From: Catonia carolina | Lineage: Eukaryota; Arthropoda; Insecta; Hemiptera; Achilidae | Assembly: GCA_035578175.1 (NCBI GenBank) | Contig: JAQMRL010000012.1 | Coordinates: 17,649,715-17,713,714 of the forward strand | Direction of reading: 5' to 3' | DNA length: 64,000 bases | Shown: positions 44,430 through 55,790 of the stretch, piece by piece | How positions within the stretch are numbered: the first letter of the stretch is position 1 | How the letters are laid out: every line of letters begins with the position of its first letter | Made by a program: the position numbers and the translations under genes | Notes under the pieces: model-generated | What the model was told of the DNA's origin: nothing | Seen by the model: only the letters and a program-made list of their open reading frames with translations | The model's database searches: none

Positions 44430-44632
44430 ACAGCGCGTACTAATGGTATTATTACTACTACTAGTTTGTGCGTGAGAGAGAATCGTACAAACAATCCTCT
44501 CCAACCGAATTCCTTACGCTAGCAATCAAGTGAGCTCCCATCTATACTAAGATTTGAACCAGGAACTTTGGCCTTCGAAAATCAGCTGTTTAACAGCTGA
44601 CTCGCGGCGACGACTTTACCTCTAGACCAACC
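44430..44632 (-). repeat. SINE family 2 head, copy 4
   Basis: The minus strand reads GGGTTGGTCTAGAGGTAAAG, then GCGAGTCAGCTGTTAAACAG and the B-box-like CCTGGTTCAAATC, a clear tRNA-like promoter. Its body differs from the 20950 copy after the B box, so it may be a separate subfamily. Confidence 0.75.
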
Positions 44633-44735
44633 CGTGTATATCCGGTGAAAACTCGATTTCGAAAAATCGTCTTGGAAACAATAATTTCCTTCCTTATTAT
44701 TATATTCATATGGAACACGAGAAAGTAAAAATAAT
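44632..44735 (-). repeat. Family A head fragment
   Basis: GTGTATATCCGGTGAAAACT through GGAACACGAGAAAGTAAAAAT. It is cut at the SINE boundary. Confidence 0.8.
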
Positions 44736-45497
44736 AACGTAACAAAAATTTTAATCGGAACAAAAATCTTTACATTAACCGCGATTATACGTGAAACGTA
44801 TTAACCATTTAAAACCTCCGTACTTAATATTGAAAAATAAAATTTTATAACCAGAAAATGTAACGGAAGACCAAAAGGTGTCATCAGTCGGGATACAAAA
44901 ACGGACTGCTCTTTTCGAAAAAAGGTTTAGGGCAAAAATTTCCTCGGTTTTTACCCCTTCTAGACTCATCCAGAATGAGGGAATAAAAAACTAACTGACG
45001 TCCCGCGTAAACGCATTACATTTTACTGTAATCAGTAAAAACGTTTTAGTAACCCTCTCTAAAATGCAACAAAGCATTAAATTTTAAATAAAACTAACAA
45101 GTGAAGTAAATAAAATGCTGACTAATAGATTTAAATCAGCGTAAATTTTAAAAGAAAATTCGATGACTACAGAAGGTGACGTGGAGAAATTACAATTACG
45201 TATCAAAATTTATACTACAGGGTGTTTGAAAAGTAATACACTTTATAACACCAACTCCAAAAATTTTAAAAAGAGATTGCGAGGAATTATGTCAGAGCCC
45301 AGATAAATTGCAAAATATGATCAATAACACACCATATATACCATGAGTATATAAGAGTACAAAGTTAATAAAATGTCAGATAAATAAAAAAAAAACTGGT
45401 GAGAACACCTGTGATCCTCACGGCCTACCAGAAAAAATATTCTCGGAACAGGCCGCATGTATCGTATGTGTTCATCACATACAATAGTAGTTAAAAA
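44736..45497. other. Unassigned interval
   Basis: CAGGGTGTTTGAAAAGTAAT at 45220 resembles a Tc1/mariner-superfamily terminal motif, but no partner was found. A stop-free 64-codon minus frame (44775-44969) matches nothing known. Confidence 0.4.
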
Positions 45498-45757
45498 ATC
45501 TGGTGTGAATTACTCACACAACTTTCTCTTGCCAATGCAAATAATTATTAACAATATAACCTAACATTAGTAATAAAACATTAGAAAAAACAAAAAACTA
45601 ACCCCAATAAACATAACCTAATTATAATCATGAGTGAAAGAGGCAAAATGAAAATCAACTTCAGTTTGGCTTAAAAATAAGGAAAATCACTCTTTCACGC
45701 TAAACTAGGCACAGTAGAGAAAAATGCTCTAAATAAAAGTTGTAGATCTTTTAAACA
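45498..45757 (-). repeat. Family A tail fragment, truncated after the first module
   Basis: ATCTGGTGTGAATTACTCAC, ACTTTCTCTTGCCAATGC, AACCTAACATTAG and TCTTTCACGCTAAACTAGGC, ending near GTTGTAGATCTTTTAAA. Confidence 0.85.
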
Positions 45758-46914
45758 GTGATTTGTTACATTGGTATTGACAGTTTGGAGGTCTGTTTTT
45801 ATAAGACGAACAATGTACGTCCCACAAATAAGGAAGTTGTTCATATTTTTCCAAAAATTTAATGTTTTCATTACTACTTCGCTTCTTATTTTTCAAAATT
45901 TAGCTAATTTCGTTGCCGTTTAAAGATACTAGCTATCTATATGAAAATACACAGTAATAGATAATGGATGATAGAGAAAAATCAATTCGAAATTAAACCA
46001 CCTTCTGTATGCTAATAGCCTACTGGCGAAGTGAAGGTTTATAAATGCAAATGTTTATTTAGTGAGGCGCCAGTTACTTACTGACGAAAAAAATTTCAGA
46101 AGGCTGCCGATAATTCCAAGCAAGTTTCTTTCTGCGCATGCATGTTAAAACTTACGCGCCAACAATGGTTTACACACGCATGCATCGTTTTACTGGCGCG
46201 CCAGTTCTCATTGGCGCCAGCAAATCATTGCAGGTGTAAATGCGCCTTTAGACCTAATAGGCCTGCAACAAATTCAATGTATTCTTAGCAGGCCTACAAA
46301 AGTTATGATGAAAGAATCACAATGGCGTCTATGGAACCAGCATGGATGCTCACAGCCTGTGCGGACAAACCCGAGAGAATCGCCGGCGATCCTCACGGCC
46401 TGTATTGACAGAAAACCTTAAGATCGCATGCGCATCTTACGGCAGCTAACCTGTTAAAAGCATAATAATATTTTTTCTATCATAACTTCTTCAAAATTAA
46501 CACCTCTCAAAGCGATAATTTTTTCAGTTCACCTTTAGTGGCCGTTATGGAGAGGTTTCATTTTATAAATAGACAAATTATAAAATTATCGTTGTGTTTA
46601 TAATAAATATACTTATATCAACAATCCACAAGTCTACATGTAACTATTAATACTATATAGCAAATTCTAAAATTGTTTCATTGGATACGCGGTTACAGAA
46701 ATAGCTACACATCTTTATAATGCCTAACATAATTGTCAGTTACATCACCGTAAACAACCCAAGCTTAATGAGTTATCTGATTTTCCGATCAAGTAAACAT
46801 CGTGTGTATCTATATATTTTTATTAATATTAATAAAATTTCAATCGATATTGAATGGTATTTAAATAAATGAGTCGGCGGGCAGATCTCAGTAGCAATCT
46901 CGCAAACACATTTA
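45758..46914. other. Unassigned interval with a possible MITE
   Basis: 46017-46260 is GC-richer with repeated GGCGCCAG and GCATGCAT motifs: GTGAGGCGCCAGTTACTTAC on the left, ACTGGCGCGCCAGTTCTCAT and GGCGCCAGCAAATCATTGCA on the right. It may be a small DNA transposon. The 14-mer GATCCTCACGGCCT occurs at 46388 and also at 45413. Confidence 0.4.
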
Positions 46915-47434
46915 TACTTTCTCTTACCCTATATAAATACATAGTGAAAAAGTATTGTTTTCATGTCGATTTTTCAAAATCGAGTTTTCACTAAATATAG
47001 GCCTATGTGTTTATAGTATAATATATTTATAGAGTTTGTAGAGTATAAAAAACATAGTAAATGAGGCGATTTTAGAAAACATCGTAGGAGCCGTTTTTGA
47101 GAAAAGCGCAAAAAAGTGAAAAATGACACGAATAAATGCTGTTACTACTTTTGGTTGACCGATTTGATGAAAATGTTCGTGTCGGGTCCGGTAGTAGTTT
47201 CTAACTTTAGTTTCAAGTTTCAACACTTCGTACGATGTTCCGTTCTTGAGATGTTTTGTTCACACACACACACGCGCGCGCGCGCACGATCGCAGACCAA
47301 TCGCTAAACACATGTTTTTTTGGTTTAGGGGGTCTGAAAACGTATATATCCGGTGAAAACTCGATTTCGAAAAATTGACATGAAAACAATACTTTTCTTC
47401 CTATATATTCATATAGGCAAGAGAAATTAAAAAG
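46915..47434. repeat. Family A inverted head pair, compact
   Basis: A + oriented head of about 100 bp (ACTTTCTCTTACCCTATATA) is joined near 47030 to a minus oriented copy. That copy runs from GTAAATGAGGCGATTTTAGA to its head end ATATATTCATATAGGCAAGA at 47416. Both outer ends are heads. It carries a CA/CG run at 47262-47286. Confidence 0.82.
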
Positions 47435-48790
47435 TATAACAGATGTAGAAACACTCTGTATACTGGCGTTATTTCAATTTCTTAAAAAGGGGTTTGCATT
47501 GGTCGCGTAAAGGTTTGTTTAGCAGTATTCTCATTGCTTTTTTGAGCGTACAAAATTTTGTAAATTGAACGGGTATGACCTCATATGAATGCATAGGTAG
47601 GATGTACCTCTGGCAAAGCGAAAAATAAATCGACAACAGTGTATCGAGGTGGAGAACGACCTAAGTTTGCGAAGGATGAAAAGCACCCTTGATAATTTTC
47701 TGCAAACACTCCGTTGACGCCATTATTAAGATGTTTTTTAAAAAGTTAAAGAATTATAGATGTGTGAGTAAGTCAGGGAGGGCGTTTTCATTTACGTTTA
47801 GAAACCTACAGATAACTTCAAAAGATACGTATTTACAAGTAGGTCCTACCGTCGAAACCATTCCATTAATGACCAATGATTTCCCTTTACCTACACCTTA
47901 AATTATAACATCGGAAACCGATTAAAATTTCCAATCACCCTCCCAAATAACGTAAATATTTACTCACATATAAATTTAATGTAAAAAGTTAATCTAAAAA
48001 TTGAAATTTTTTTATAACGAAACTAATTTAGGAAAGGAAATAGGAATATTAAAACACCTATATATTTTATCAAAAGGCAATTTTCCGATCGGAAAATGCA
48101 ATGAAAATTAATTTTCTTATTCCTTAGGTAATATAATAAATTAATCTTGTAAGGAAAATTCAAGGAAATAGTTGAATTAAAATAGAAAATTACAAATAGA
48201 TCCGATTTGAGTTAAGAAACATCTGTTCAATAAAATGTTATATAATAACGAACGAAAATTTAATGTTAATAATTTCAAGTAATTTCAAATGTTATTTAAG
48301 TTGTAAATTTAATTATTTTATAAGTTTATTTAGTGTTGTAATTATTTAAATTTTGTGTCGTGGAATTATTTAAGAGGTTAACTTAATTAATGTTATATGT
48401 TTTAGTTCCGTGTGTATTTTATGGATGTATAGTTGAGTGTTTGTATTTAAGCTATGTTTTAAATTTGTTAATTATTGTTGGTTTTCATTTTAATTCCAAG
48501 CTATTAAGTTTGTATTTCTATGCATTATTTATCTATGTTTGTATAAAGTAGGCCCTAATACTTGAGCGATTATTCAAAGTAATCGAACACAACATTGTAC
48601 ACATTGAAACACGCCACTTACAAACGCACACATCGTCACGTACTGCCAGATTACACATTCCATACGAACATTATTTAAAATTATTAACAATAATTTAAGA
48701 ATGTATCTTCTGGTATAAAAAGAAGCAGATAAAAATACAATATTATTTTGGTGTTTCACAAAATTTCAGATTTAATAGAATTGTAAAAAA
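47435..48790. other. AT-rich interval, no gene seen
   Basis: An open frame at 47689-47901 lacks any recognisable motif. The rest is AT-rich with no clear repeat. Confidence 0.5.
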
Positions 48791-49622
48791 ACCCTTTCAT
48801 GAAAGGACACGTCTCATGGCTGGTGCCAATTTTTAAAAAGGCTTATCTTTGACATACGGCAAAAACCGTTAGTGATTTCTGTATCTGCTCTTTAAGAGGA
48901 ATCGAATGACACTATTTTTGTTACCGAAGTCCTACTTTGATTTCTTGACTTCCGGCTTTGGGCCATTTCCGGTCGAAACTGGAACCTTAAACCCATTAAC
49001 TTCGGTATCTACTCTTTAAGAGGCATCAAATGACACTATTTTTCATTAAAAATACCAACTTTGATTTCATGATTTCCGGTTTTGGGCCACTTTCCGCTGA
49101 AACTGAAACTTTAAACACAATAACTTCGGTATATATTCGTTAAGTGGAATCGAATGACACTATTTTTGTTTTAAAATACCGACTTTGATTTCTTGACTTC
49201 CGGTTTTGGGCCCCTTCCGGTCAAAACTGGAACTGTAAACCCAATAATTTCGGTATCTACCCTTTAGGAGGAATCGAATGGCACTATTTTTGTTTCCATA
49301 TTCCGACTTTGATTTCTTGACTTCCGGTTTTGGGCACTTGCGGCTAAAACTGGAACTTTAAACCGAATAACTTTGGTATTTACTCGTTAAGTGAAATCGA
49401 ATGACACTTTTTTGTTATAAAATACCGACTTTGATTTCTTGACTTCGGGTTTTTGGGCACTTCCGGTAAAAACCGGAACTTCCAACCCAATTTAGGCCCA
49501 CTAACTTTTTTTATAGATTGCGTATTCGTAAACCGGTTGTTGCTATCTCTTGTAGTTTCTGACCACTGGGTGTGACGGACGGACGGTCAAAACAAATTTA
49601 TAGATAAAAATTTTAAAAATTG
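48791..49622 (+). repeat. Family E copy 2 with five 124-bp minisatellite units
   Basis: Same ends as 12230-12582 (CCCTTTCATGAAAGGACACG, TCTTGTAGTTTCTGACC and GACGGACGGAC). Unit starts lie near 48875, 49001, 49124, 49249 and 49373, a period of 123-126 bp. Each unit has AATCGAATGACACTATTTTT, TTTGATTTCTTGACTTCCGG and a TTCCGGTCAAAACTGGAAC-type inverted motif. Confidence 0.9.
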
Positions 49623-49665
49623 CAACCAAAAACACCTACCATCTTTTTCATTGCATCATTTTATT

Positions 49666-49787
49666 ATTACTTATACTATACATGGAAAGAAAATTATTGT
49701 TTTTACGTCGATTTTTCCAGTTCGAGTTTAAACCGGATATACACGTTCTCAGAACCCCTGAACCCAAAAACCATTCCACAATTAATT
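49666..49787 (+). repeat. Family A head fragment
   Basis: TTGTTTTTACGTCGATTTTT, AAACCGGATATACACGTTCT and CCCCTGAACCCAAAAACC, then an abrupt switch to a jockey remnant. Confidence 0.8.
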
Positions 49788-50235
49788 CGATATGCAGCAA
49801 ACAATCTTGGTCTCCACCTAAACAAGCATCTAACATGGAGAATTCCCAAATGGAGAAAAATAGTTAAATATTAAATACCAAGAGCAGTATTGGATGCTTA
49901 ATCAAAAATTCAAATATTATCGGCACAAAACAAATTTTATAAAACAGTACTCAACCTGTGTGAACGTACGGGATACAACTCTGTGATTCAACAAGTCACA
50001 GTAATATAGAAATAATTCAACGGATTCAGTCCAAAATACTTCCTAACATCACATATCACCCTTGGTACATATCTAACATTGTAATACATAGAGACATGAA
50101 CACAGTACACGAATACAGAAATTTTGCACCTGTTAACAAACACTACTCGAAAATCATCAAAATCCAGAAGCCATCAATCTCCTAGACAATAGTGAAACAC
50201 AGAAGACTGTGTAGACAACACCCTACAGATTTATT
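49788..50235 (+). pseudogene. Jockey-clade LINE ORF2 C-terminal fragment
   Basis: Pieces in changing frames: NLGLHLNKHLTWR, then YWMLNQKFKYYR, YKTVLNLCER, SNIEIIQRIQSKIL, ITYHPWYISNIVIHRDMNTV and a weak end. HxxWYxSNxxIHRDLxxxxV is characteristic of jockey. Several short deletions and stops are present. It directly follows a family A head, so either family A was truncated here or the LINE inserted into it. Confidence 0.8.
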
Positions 50236-50405
50236 GTAATACGTTTTTATTTTATTTATTTTACATTCACGTCAAGAACAAAACAACAAAATTAGAAATT
50301 TTATAGTGATAGGAGGGTGAATTACTCACTCATGGTTAATACTTACAACACATCTACTCATTGTTTTAAGAGAGCAGATCGTAGATTTACATTATTACAA
50401 AAAAA

Positions 50406-51318
50406 TCTGGCATGAAACACTCACACGACTTCATCTTGTCAATGTTAATAAAATAAACATAGGCCTTTTTTTACTTATGTTTAATCATGAGAAAAGAATG
50501 TAAAATAAAAAACATAACCTAATTTTAATCATGTTGAATGACGCAAAATGAAAATCAATCTCTGTTCGACTCTGAAAACACGGGAAATGACTAATTGTCG
50601 CTAAACTAAGCAGCTCTGTAGAAAATAAGTTTGGAAATAAAAAATTTAGAGTTTATTTTATATAACTTTCATCTACACTTTTGTTGTAAAAAGGATAGTG
50701 TGGTCGGAATGTTAAAAAATCCCATTTTTTACAGATTTTGATAAAGAAAGTACAGAAAATCACTATTTGACGCTAAACTAAGCATTATAAAAACAAATAT
50801 TTGAAATAAAAGCTGTAGATTTTTAAATTCTTAACAACTTTAATTAACTATATAGCTTACATTTTTGTTTTAGATTGCATGTTAAGGCTGTAATCTTAAA
50901 AATATTCCTACGACTGTACAGGACTCCTATTTCTATACAAGGCATATCTATCTTGTAGAGAATAAAACACGTAATAAATGAGGAGATTAAAAAAATTGTA
51001 GGAGCCGTTTTTGAGAAAACCGCAAAAAGTGAAAAATCGTACGAATAAAATACTAATTTAGGTTGATCGATTTTGATGAAAATATTTGTGTCGGGTTGTA
51101 GTGGTACATAACTTACGTTTCAAATTTCAACTTCTTACGCTATTTCGTTCTTGAGATATTTTGTTCCCACACACAGACCAATCGCTAAAAATATGGTTTT
51201 TAGGGTCGGGGGCCTGAAAACGTGTATATCTGGTGAAAACTTGATTTCGAATAATCGACTTGAAAATAATATTTTCCTGCCCTATGTGTTCACATAAGGC
51301 GAGAGAAAGTAAAAATTT
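50406..51318 (-). repeat. Family A copy 11, nearly complete
   Basis: Tail ATCTGGCATGAAACACTCAC, both modules, the GGAGCCGTTTTTGAGAAAAC block, and the head end. The head stem CCCTATGTG / CACATAAGG (51279-51299) keeps pairing with bases unlike other copies. Confidence 0.88.
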
Positions 51319-51801
51319 ATTGAGAGTGAACCTGTCAGCTTGAATGTGACCAATAGCGTTTCTTAACAGACCCGACTTCTGTAAGGTTAACAGACTACCC
51401 CCTACTGATATCGTGCAGACAAACTCTACCATCTTCATCATTCCATGAACGAAATCAAAATCCAATGCAATATAAGACCATTTAAATTCTTTTCGTAACA
51501 CAAACAGGAAATTGGGGAAAAATATTCCTACTGAATTTTCATAAATACAATACGTACTTCGTACCCGTGAATAAAAACTTGAGCACTGAAATAAATAAAA
51601 TAAAGTAAACAAAAAAATTCTCTTCAGAATACTAAGCGAACAATCTTCTTTTAGTTCATAAATATTCTGTATTTCATTGTTGAGATAAAAAAAGAAAAAA
51701 TCCGTATAAAAGGAATATTTAGACAACTCCCTCCACAAATATTTAAGTTTGTCTTCTACGTTTTCTTGAATTCTTATACCTATATTTCGGTACGGTTTTC
51801 T
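51127..51801 (-). other. Longest open frame, possible receptor-like exon fused to family A head
   Basis: The minus frame is open from 51801 to 51127 (about 225 codons), unusually long for DNA this AT-rich. About 160 codons (51801-51319) lie outside family A and read RIQENVEDKLKYLWRELSK, a hydrophobic FLFTLFYLFQCSSFYS segment, and SVGIFFPNFLFVLRKEF, then TLQKSGLLRNAIGHIQADRF. The last 64 codons are family A head. Spacing of aromatic-rich hydrophobic stretches and the KSGxLxxxIGxIQxDxF-like end recall insect gustatory receptors, but the resemblance is weak. There is no start codon with good context; an upstream splice acceptor could lie near 51785. A chance frame remains possible. Confidence 0.3.
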
Positions 51802-52479
51802 TTATATATTTTTTATGGCCTTCTTGATAAAAAAATTAAACAATAAAAATATTTTACCATGATTTACGGGTAGTTGCTTTATTATACTCTTTTTTTCTGA
51901 CATGAATAATAAAGTTTTTCTCACAAAAGAGCTAAATGTTTTGTCTAACTAAAATACATGCCTTGTACATTTTTCATAAAAATATTGTAATGTCTTTTAA
52001 CTTACAAATTTAACCCGAATTTAATTCTATATCATTTACAGAAATATATTGCGACATTTATCGCTAAGGTCCGTTTCGGGATCTGGGTAAAATAAATAAT
52101 TAACACACTATCGTTTACAATTACACATATTTGTTACAAATAATAATATTACTTAATAAATTACAATGATAATTTACTTAATAAATTACAATGATTACAA
52201 GATATTTATAATAAATAATAAATTAGTGACAATAAATGAACTTAACTAGATAATCTCTCACTTAATTAAACTAAATACTGCTCACAACCAATTATAGTAT
52301 ACCGATGTTTACAGTACACTGGACTTTTTCACAAAACGTTCACTGATACACAGTATCCAATTGGCTACACAATTCACTGAATGACAGATCAAAAACTAAC
52401 CCTCTTTCCAAACCGGCCGTGCTTATACAGTATATCAAAACTAATGAAAATTACGAGAACAAAGATTTTATATTTTTTT
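51802..52479. other. AT-rich interval with a family H fragment
   Basis: 52060-52130 carries GCTAAGGTCCGTTTCGGGAT and TGGGTAAAATAAATAA, matching family H inverted. The stretch CTTAATAAATTACAATGAT repeats at 52155 and 52177. No gene is seen. Confidence 0.45.
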
Positions 52480-52895
52480 GTCATCAGTCTCTCGACTGGT
52501 TTGGTGCTGTTCTCCAAGCTGTCTATCTTACGCAAGTTGTTTCAAATCTACATATTTGTAACACTCTACATTTTTGTCTTTGCCTCCCCCTATAATTCAC
52601 TCCCTCAATATTACCCTCCATTATCGATGGACCAATACCTGGATGTCTTAAGATATGTCCCACTAATTTATCCCTTCTTCTGGTAAGATGTTTCCATATA
52701 CTTATTTTTTCATCCATTCGTCTAAGAATCTCTAAATTACTTATTTTGTCCACCCAACTAATCTTTAACATTTTCACCATTTTCAACATTAACACCACAT
52801 TTCAAAAGCTTCTATCCTCTTTCTTTTTATAGCCCTTGTCACCCACTTTTCACTCCCGTATAATGCTACACTCCAAACATAGATTTTTGATATAA
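52480..52895 (-). pseudogene. LINE reverse-transcriptase C-terminal remnant (RTE-like)
   Basis: The minus strand gives WSVALYGSEKWVTRAIKRKR, IEAFEMWC, then LKISWVDKISNLEILRRMDE, RRRDKLVGHILRHPG and EGNIEGVNYRGRQRQ, ending in CAGTCGAGAGACTGATGAC and an A-run. LYGSExW, RRxxxLxGHILRH and EGxxEGxxxRGRxR are typical LINE ORF2 C-terminal motifs. One frameshift falls near 52800. Confidence 0.85.
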
Positions 52896-53210
52896 TAATA
52901 AAAATACAAAGTCTTTCTGCCGGTTTCTAGATGTCGTTACAAAAGGTAAATAAAAACATTGATTAAAGGAGTGAATAGAGGGTTACAAAATAACGAATTA
53001 TCTAAATAGATACACCGATCCCTCAGTTAGCCGTCACACAATAAGTCTATACTATACCTAACCATTTATACACTATATTTCTTAACATTTCTTGAACCGA
53101 TTACTTAACTATTATTATTTACATTAACACATTTTTAAAACTCGGTCCTGCTAGAGAATTCGGGAACCAACTCTTTCCTTTTAGATATTGTCAAAATATT
53201 TTTTTATCTC
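52896..53210. other. AT-rich interval, no gene seen
   Basis: Nothing recognisable. Confidence 0.45.
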
Positions 53211-53595
53211 CCCATAACAGGTAGTTGGAGTGTTAAATTATTTGCTCTCGGTTCTACTAGTTCCAGGGCTAAAAAAATAATTTTGTTTCTTACCGGATTG
53301 TTAGCCAATTATAAGACTAAAGGATTTAACGACAGAAGAGGTGTAAACGATACTAGGCAGAGTTATCTCCTCTGAGAGTAATGAATTTCATTCTACAGCC
53401 AGACCCTGTGGTGAATAAAGTGAAGGTGTCATTTGCAGGGAGGAAAGTAGATGCTTTTCAGAAGGCCTGGCATGCAGATAAGCATACTTTTCCTCTCAGT
53501 TAGGAAAGCATTGGTAAACCACCTTACTCTTCGTTTTACGTAGTTAAGTCTCCAGAGGTTCAAACCAGCCTTTCGGCTGATGATCTAAACAACAA
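53211..53595 (+). repeat. Family B copy 8, near full length
   Basis: CCCATAACAGGTAGTTGGAG at the 5' end, TCTGAGAGTAATGAATTTCA in the middle, CTGATGATCTAAACAACAAG at the 3' end. Confidence 0.87.
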
Positions 53596-53849
53596 GAACA
53601 TTTTATTTTGTTAGGGATCCTAGGTCCGTACGGCCAATTTCTTTAGGGATAGAGGCTGAAGTTAAGCATTAATTTTGTTGGAACTATGTTAACGGTTTTT
53701 CAGAGGGGTAACGTTTGAAGGCCTGTTACTGTGTGGTAAAGATTTGATTACCCCCTTGTGAAGAGGAGCAGAATCGGCCCGCTACTAGCCTTCTCAATAA
53801 CACTTCATTATGTAACAATTTCAGTGTGCTAGTCAGTAGCAGGCTAGGT
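53596..53849. other. Unassigned interval
   Basis: Slightly GC-richer. It contains GCCCGCTACTAGCC and, inverted, GGCTAGGTAGTAG about 75 bp apart. No gene is seen. Confidence 0.4.
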
Positions 53850-54497
53850 AGTAGTTCCGGTAAACCGATTCTGATGAAAATGTTTATGTCGCGTCTTCTA
53901 GTGGCATCTAATGTAAGTTCTTAAGATATTTTGACTACTAACAGACACACAGACCAATCGTTAAAAACACAATTTTTGGGTTGAGGGAGCTTGAAAACGT
54001 TTATCTCCGGCGGAAACTCAATATGGAAAAATTGACATGAAAACAATACTTTCATTCCCTATACATTTATATACTGCCCATAACAGAAAAGAGGAGTGTC
54101 AAATTATTTATACTCAATCTGTTCGTTGCAGGGCTAAAATAAATAGTTCTGTTTCTTATCACATGGTCAGCCAGTTAAATGACTGAATCATTTAAAAACA
54201 GAACAGGTAGAGGAGCAAAAGACACTAATCAGAGTTATCTCCTCTGAAAGTAATAAATTTCATTATACAGCCAACCCTGTGGTGAATGAAGAAAGGTGTC
54301 ATTTGCAGATTGGAAGATATGTTCTTTTTAGGGGGCCCGGCGTGATGATAAGCGTACTTTTCCACTCAATGAGGAAGGTATGGTAAACCACCTCACTCCT
54401 CGTTTTACTTAGTAAAACCTCTTCAGGTTCAAACCAGCCTTTCGGCTGATGACCTAAACAACAACATTTATATAGGACAAAAAAGTAAAAAATACTA
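53850..54497 (-). repeat. Family A head half, split by family B
   Basis: GTAGTTCCGGTAAACCGATT to ATACTTTCATTCCCTATACA, interrupted at 54074-54463, then GGACAAAAAAGTAAAAAA. The tail half is absent. Confidence 0.82.
54074..54463 (+). repeat. Family B copy 9, full length with 11-bp target duplication
   Basis: 390 bp from CTGCCCATAACAGAAAAGAG to CTGATGACCTAAACAACA, flanked by ACATTTATATA at 54063-54073 and 54464-54474. This is the best reference copy for the family's length and ends. Confidence 0.93.
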
Positions 54498-54971
54498 AGT
54501 CATGTTTCAGTAATTGACCGCTAGGTACGCTGCAATCGCGTTAGTTATAGAATAATCTAATCAAGCTTGAAGACCCCATGGATTAGACCCTGGTAAAACT
54601 ACTTATGTTAAGATTATTAAAATATTTAATTTATTAACACTCGACTTACCACCCCACCTTCATCTGTTATATAAAAACACATTTAATAACGTTTCTTTAA
54701 TTAATTAATTAAATAGTGTTATGAAGTAAAACAAACAGAATTTTAATTGTTGTTTCAAAATTAATTTCTTTTTACTTAGTTACTTACTAAAGCTGTAAGA
54801 GAAAAAGTAGTTCATTGGGGGATGAAATAATTGTTCTACAAACAAGAAGAAAAAATTTAATTGAGTTATCGTACGAAAGAAAATTTACTTCGTTTTAAGT
54901 AATCTAACTAAGTACTAGCTTAACCATCTGGTTTTTTTCTTTTTTAATTGTTTCTTTCATTATTCTTTATT
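54498..54971. other. AT-rich interval, no gene seen
   Basis: Nothing recognisable. Contains ATTAATTAATTAAAT near 54700. Confidence 0.5.
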
Positions 54972-55106
54972 TTTGCTTTCTATTGCCCTAAATGAAATGT
55001 AGGGAAGGAAAGAATTATTGTTTTTTTGTAGATTTTTACAAATCGAGTTTAAACCGGAAGTACTCGTTTTCTGGTGCCCTGAACCCAAGAAACATGTTTT
55101 TACCGA

Positions 55107-55154
<48 letters not shown>

Positions 55155-55175
55155 ACAAATATTTTCATCAAAATT
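54972..55175 (+). repeat. Family A head with a long GT run
   Basis: GGGAAGGAAAGAATTATTGT, AAACCGGAAGTACTCG and CCTGAACCCAAGAAACATG lead to about 22 GT units at 55110-55153, then TTTTCATCAAAATTTGCC. Confidence 0.85.
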
Positions 55176-55383
55176 TGCCACCACGTGGATAATTGGAGGT
55201 CGCACCTTGAAATCTGGACCATCCTCGGTAGAAGAATTTACCTGTTTTCATCCCTCCAAATTCTTTCGATGCAGAAAACGAGCCCCGAAAAAAATATGCA
55301 TAGTAATTAAAGTAAAAAATTAAAAAACCTACGACCTAATCACAAAAAAAATTTCTACAAAGCTTAAACAGAGGTTAATTTTA

Positions 55384-55790
55384 CCGACGGCTCTTTAGGT
55401 GAAGTAGTTGAAGAGCCTCTTTACCTTTATTCTAGATATTATCGAGATTTATTTCTCTCACAAAATAATTATAATAAAATTTCTGTTATAATTATTTTTT
55501 TGTTTTACAATGAATGAAGAAGTGTCTTGTAAAAAATACATAAAATGATTGTATCTGCGTAGAGCGCTTTTTACTGTTTTAAATAGCCCTTTTAATGGCC
55601 TTAATATACGTAATAAATGCCCAAGTGAATGCCCAAGTGAGTTAGGTGGGTGGGCGCTTCGCTTCCAGCGCGAGCGGAGTTGCCAAGACAGTGGAGATGT
55701 CAGCGGCAAAAATATGCACGCCTAGTTTTTTCCCACCAGTCCACTTTTAGTGATGAGACTGCGGTGGGTTGACCAGCCTACTGCACCTGC
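55384..55790 (-). repeat. Family D repeat copy 4, near full length
   Basis: Inverse of the copies at 6165 and 34175: CGGCTCTTTAGGTGAAGTAG (right end), AGAGCGCTTTTTACTG, GTAATAAATGCCCAAGTGA, GCGAGCGGAGTTGCCAAGAC and GGGTTGACCAGCCTACTGC (left end). Confidence 0.75.

Noticed and set aside
47689..47901. 70-codon open frame
   Set aside because: No motif, no start context, no splice signals that persuade.
54992..55323. Overlapping frames encoding (Val-Cys)n peptides
   Set aside because: They are translations of the GT microsatellite.
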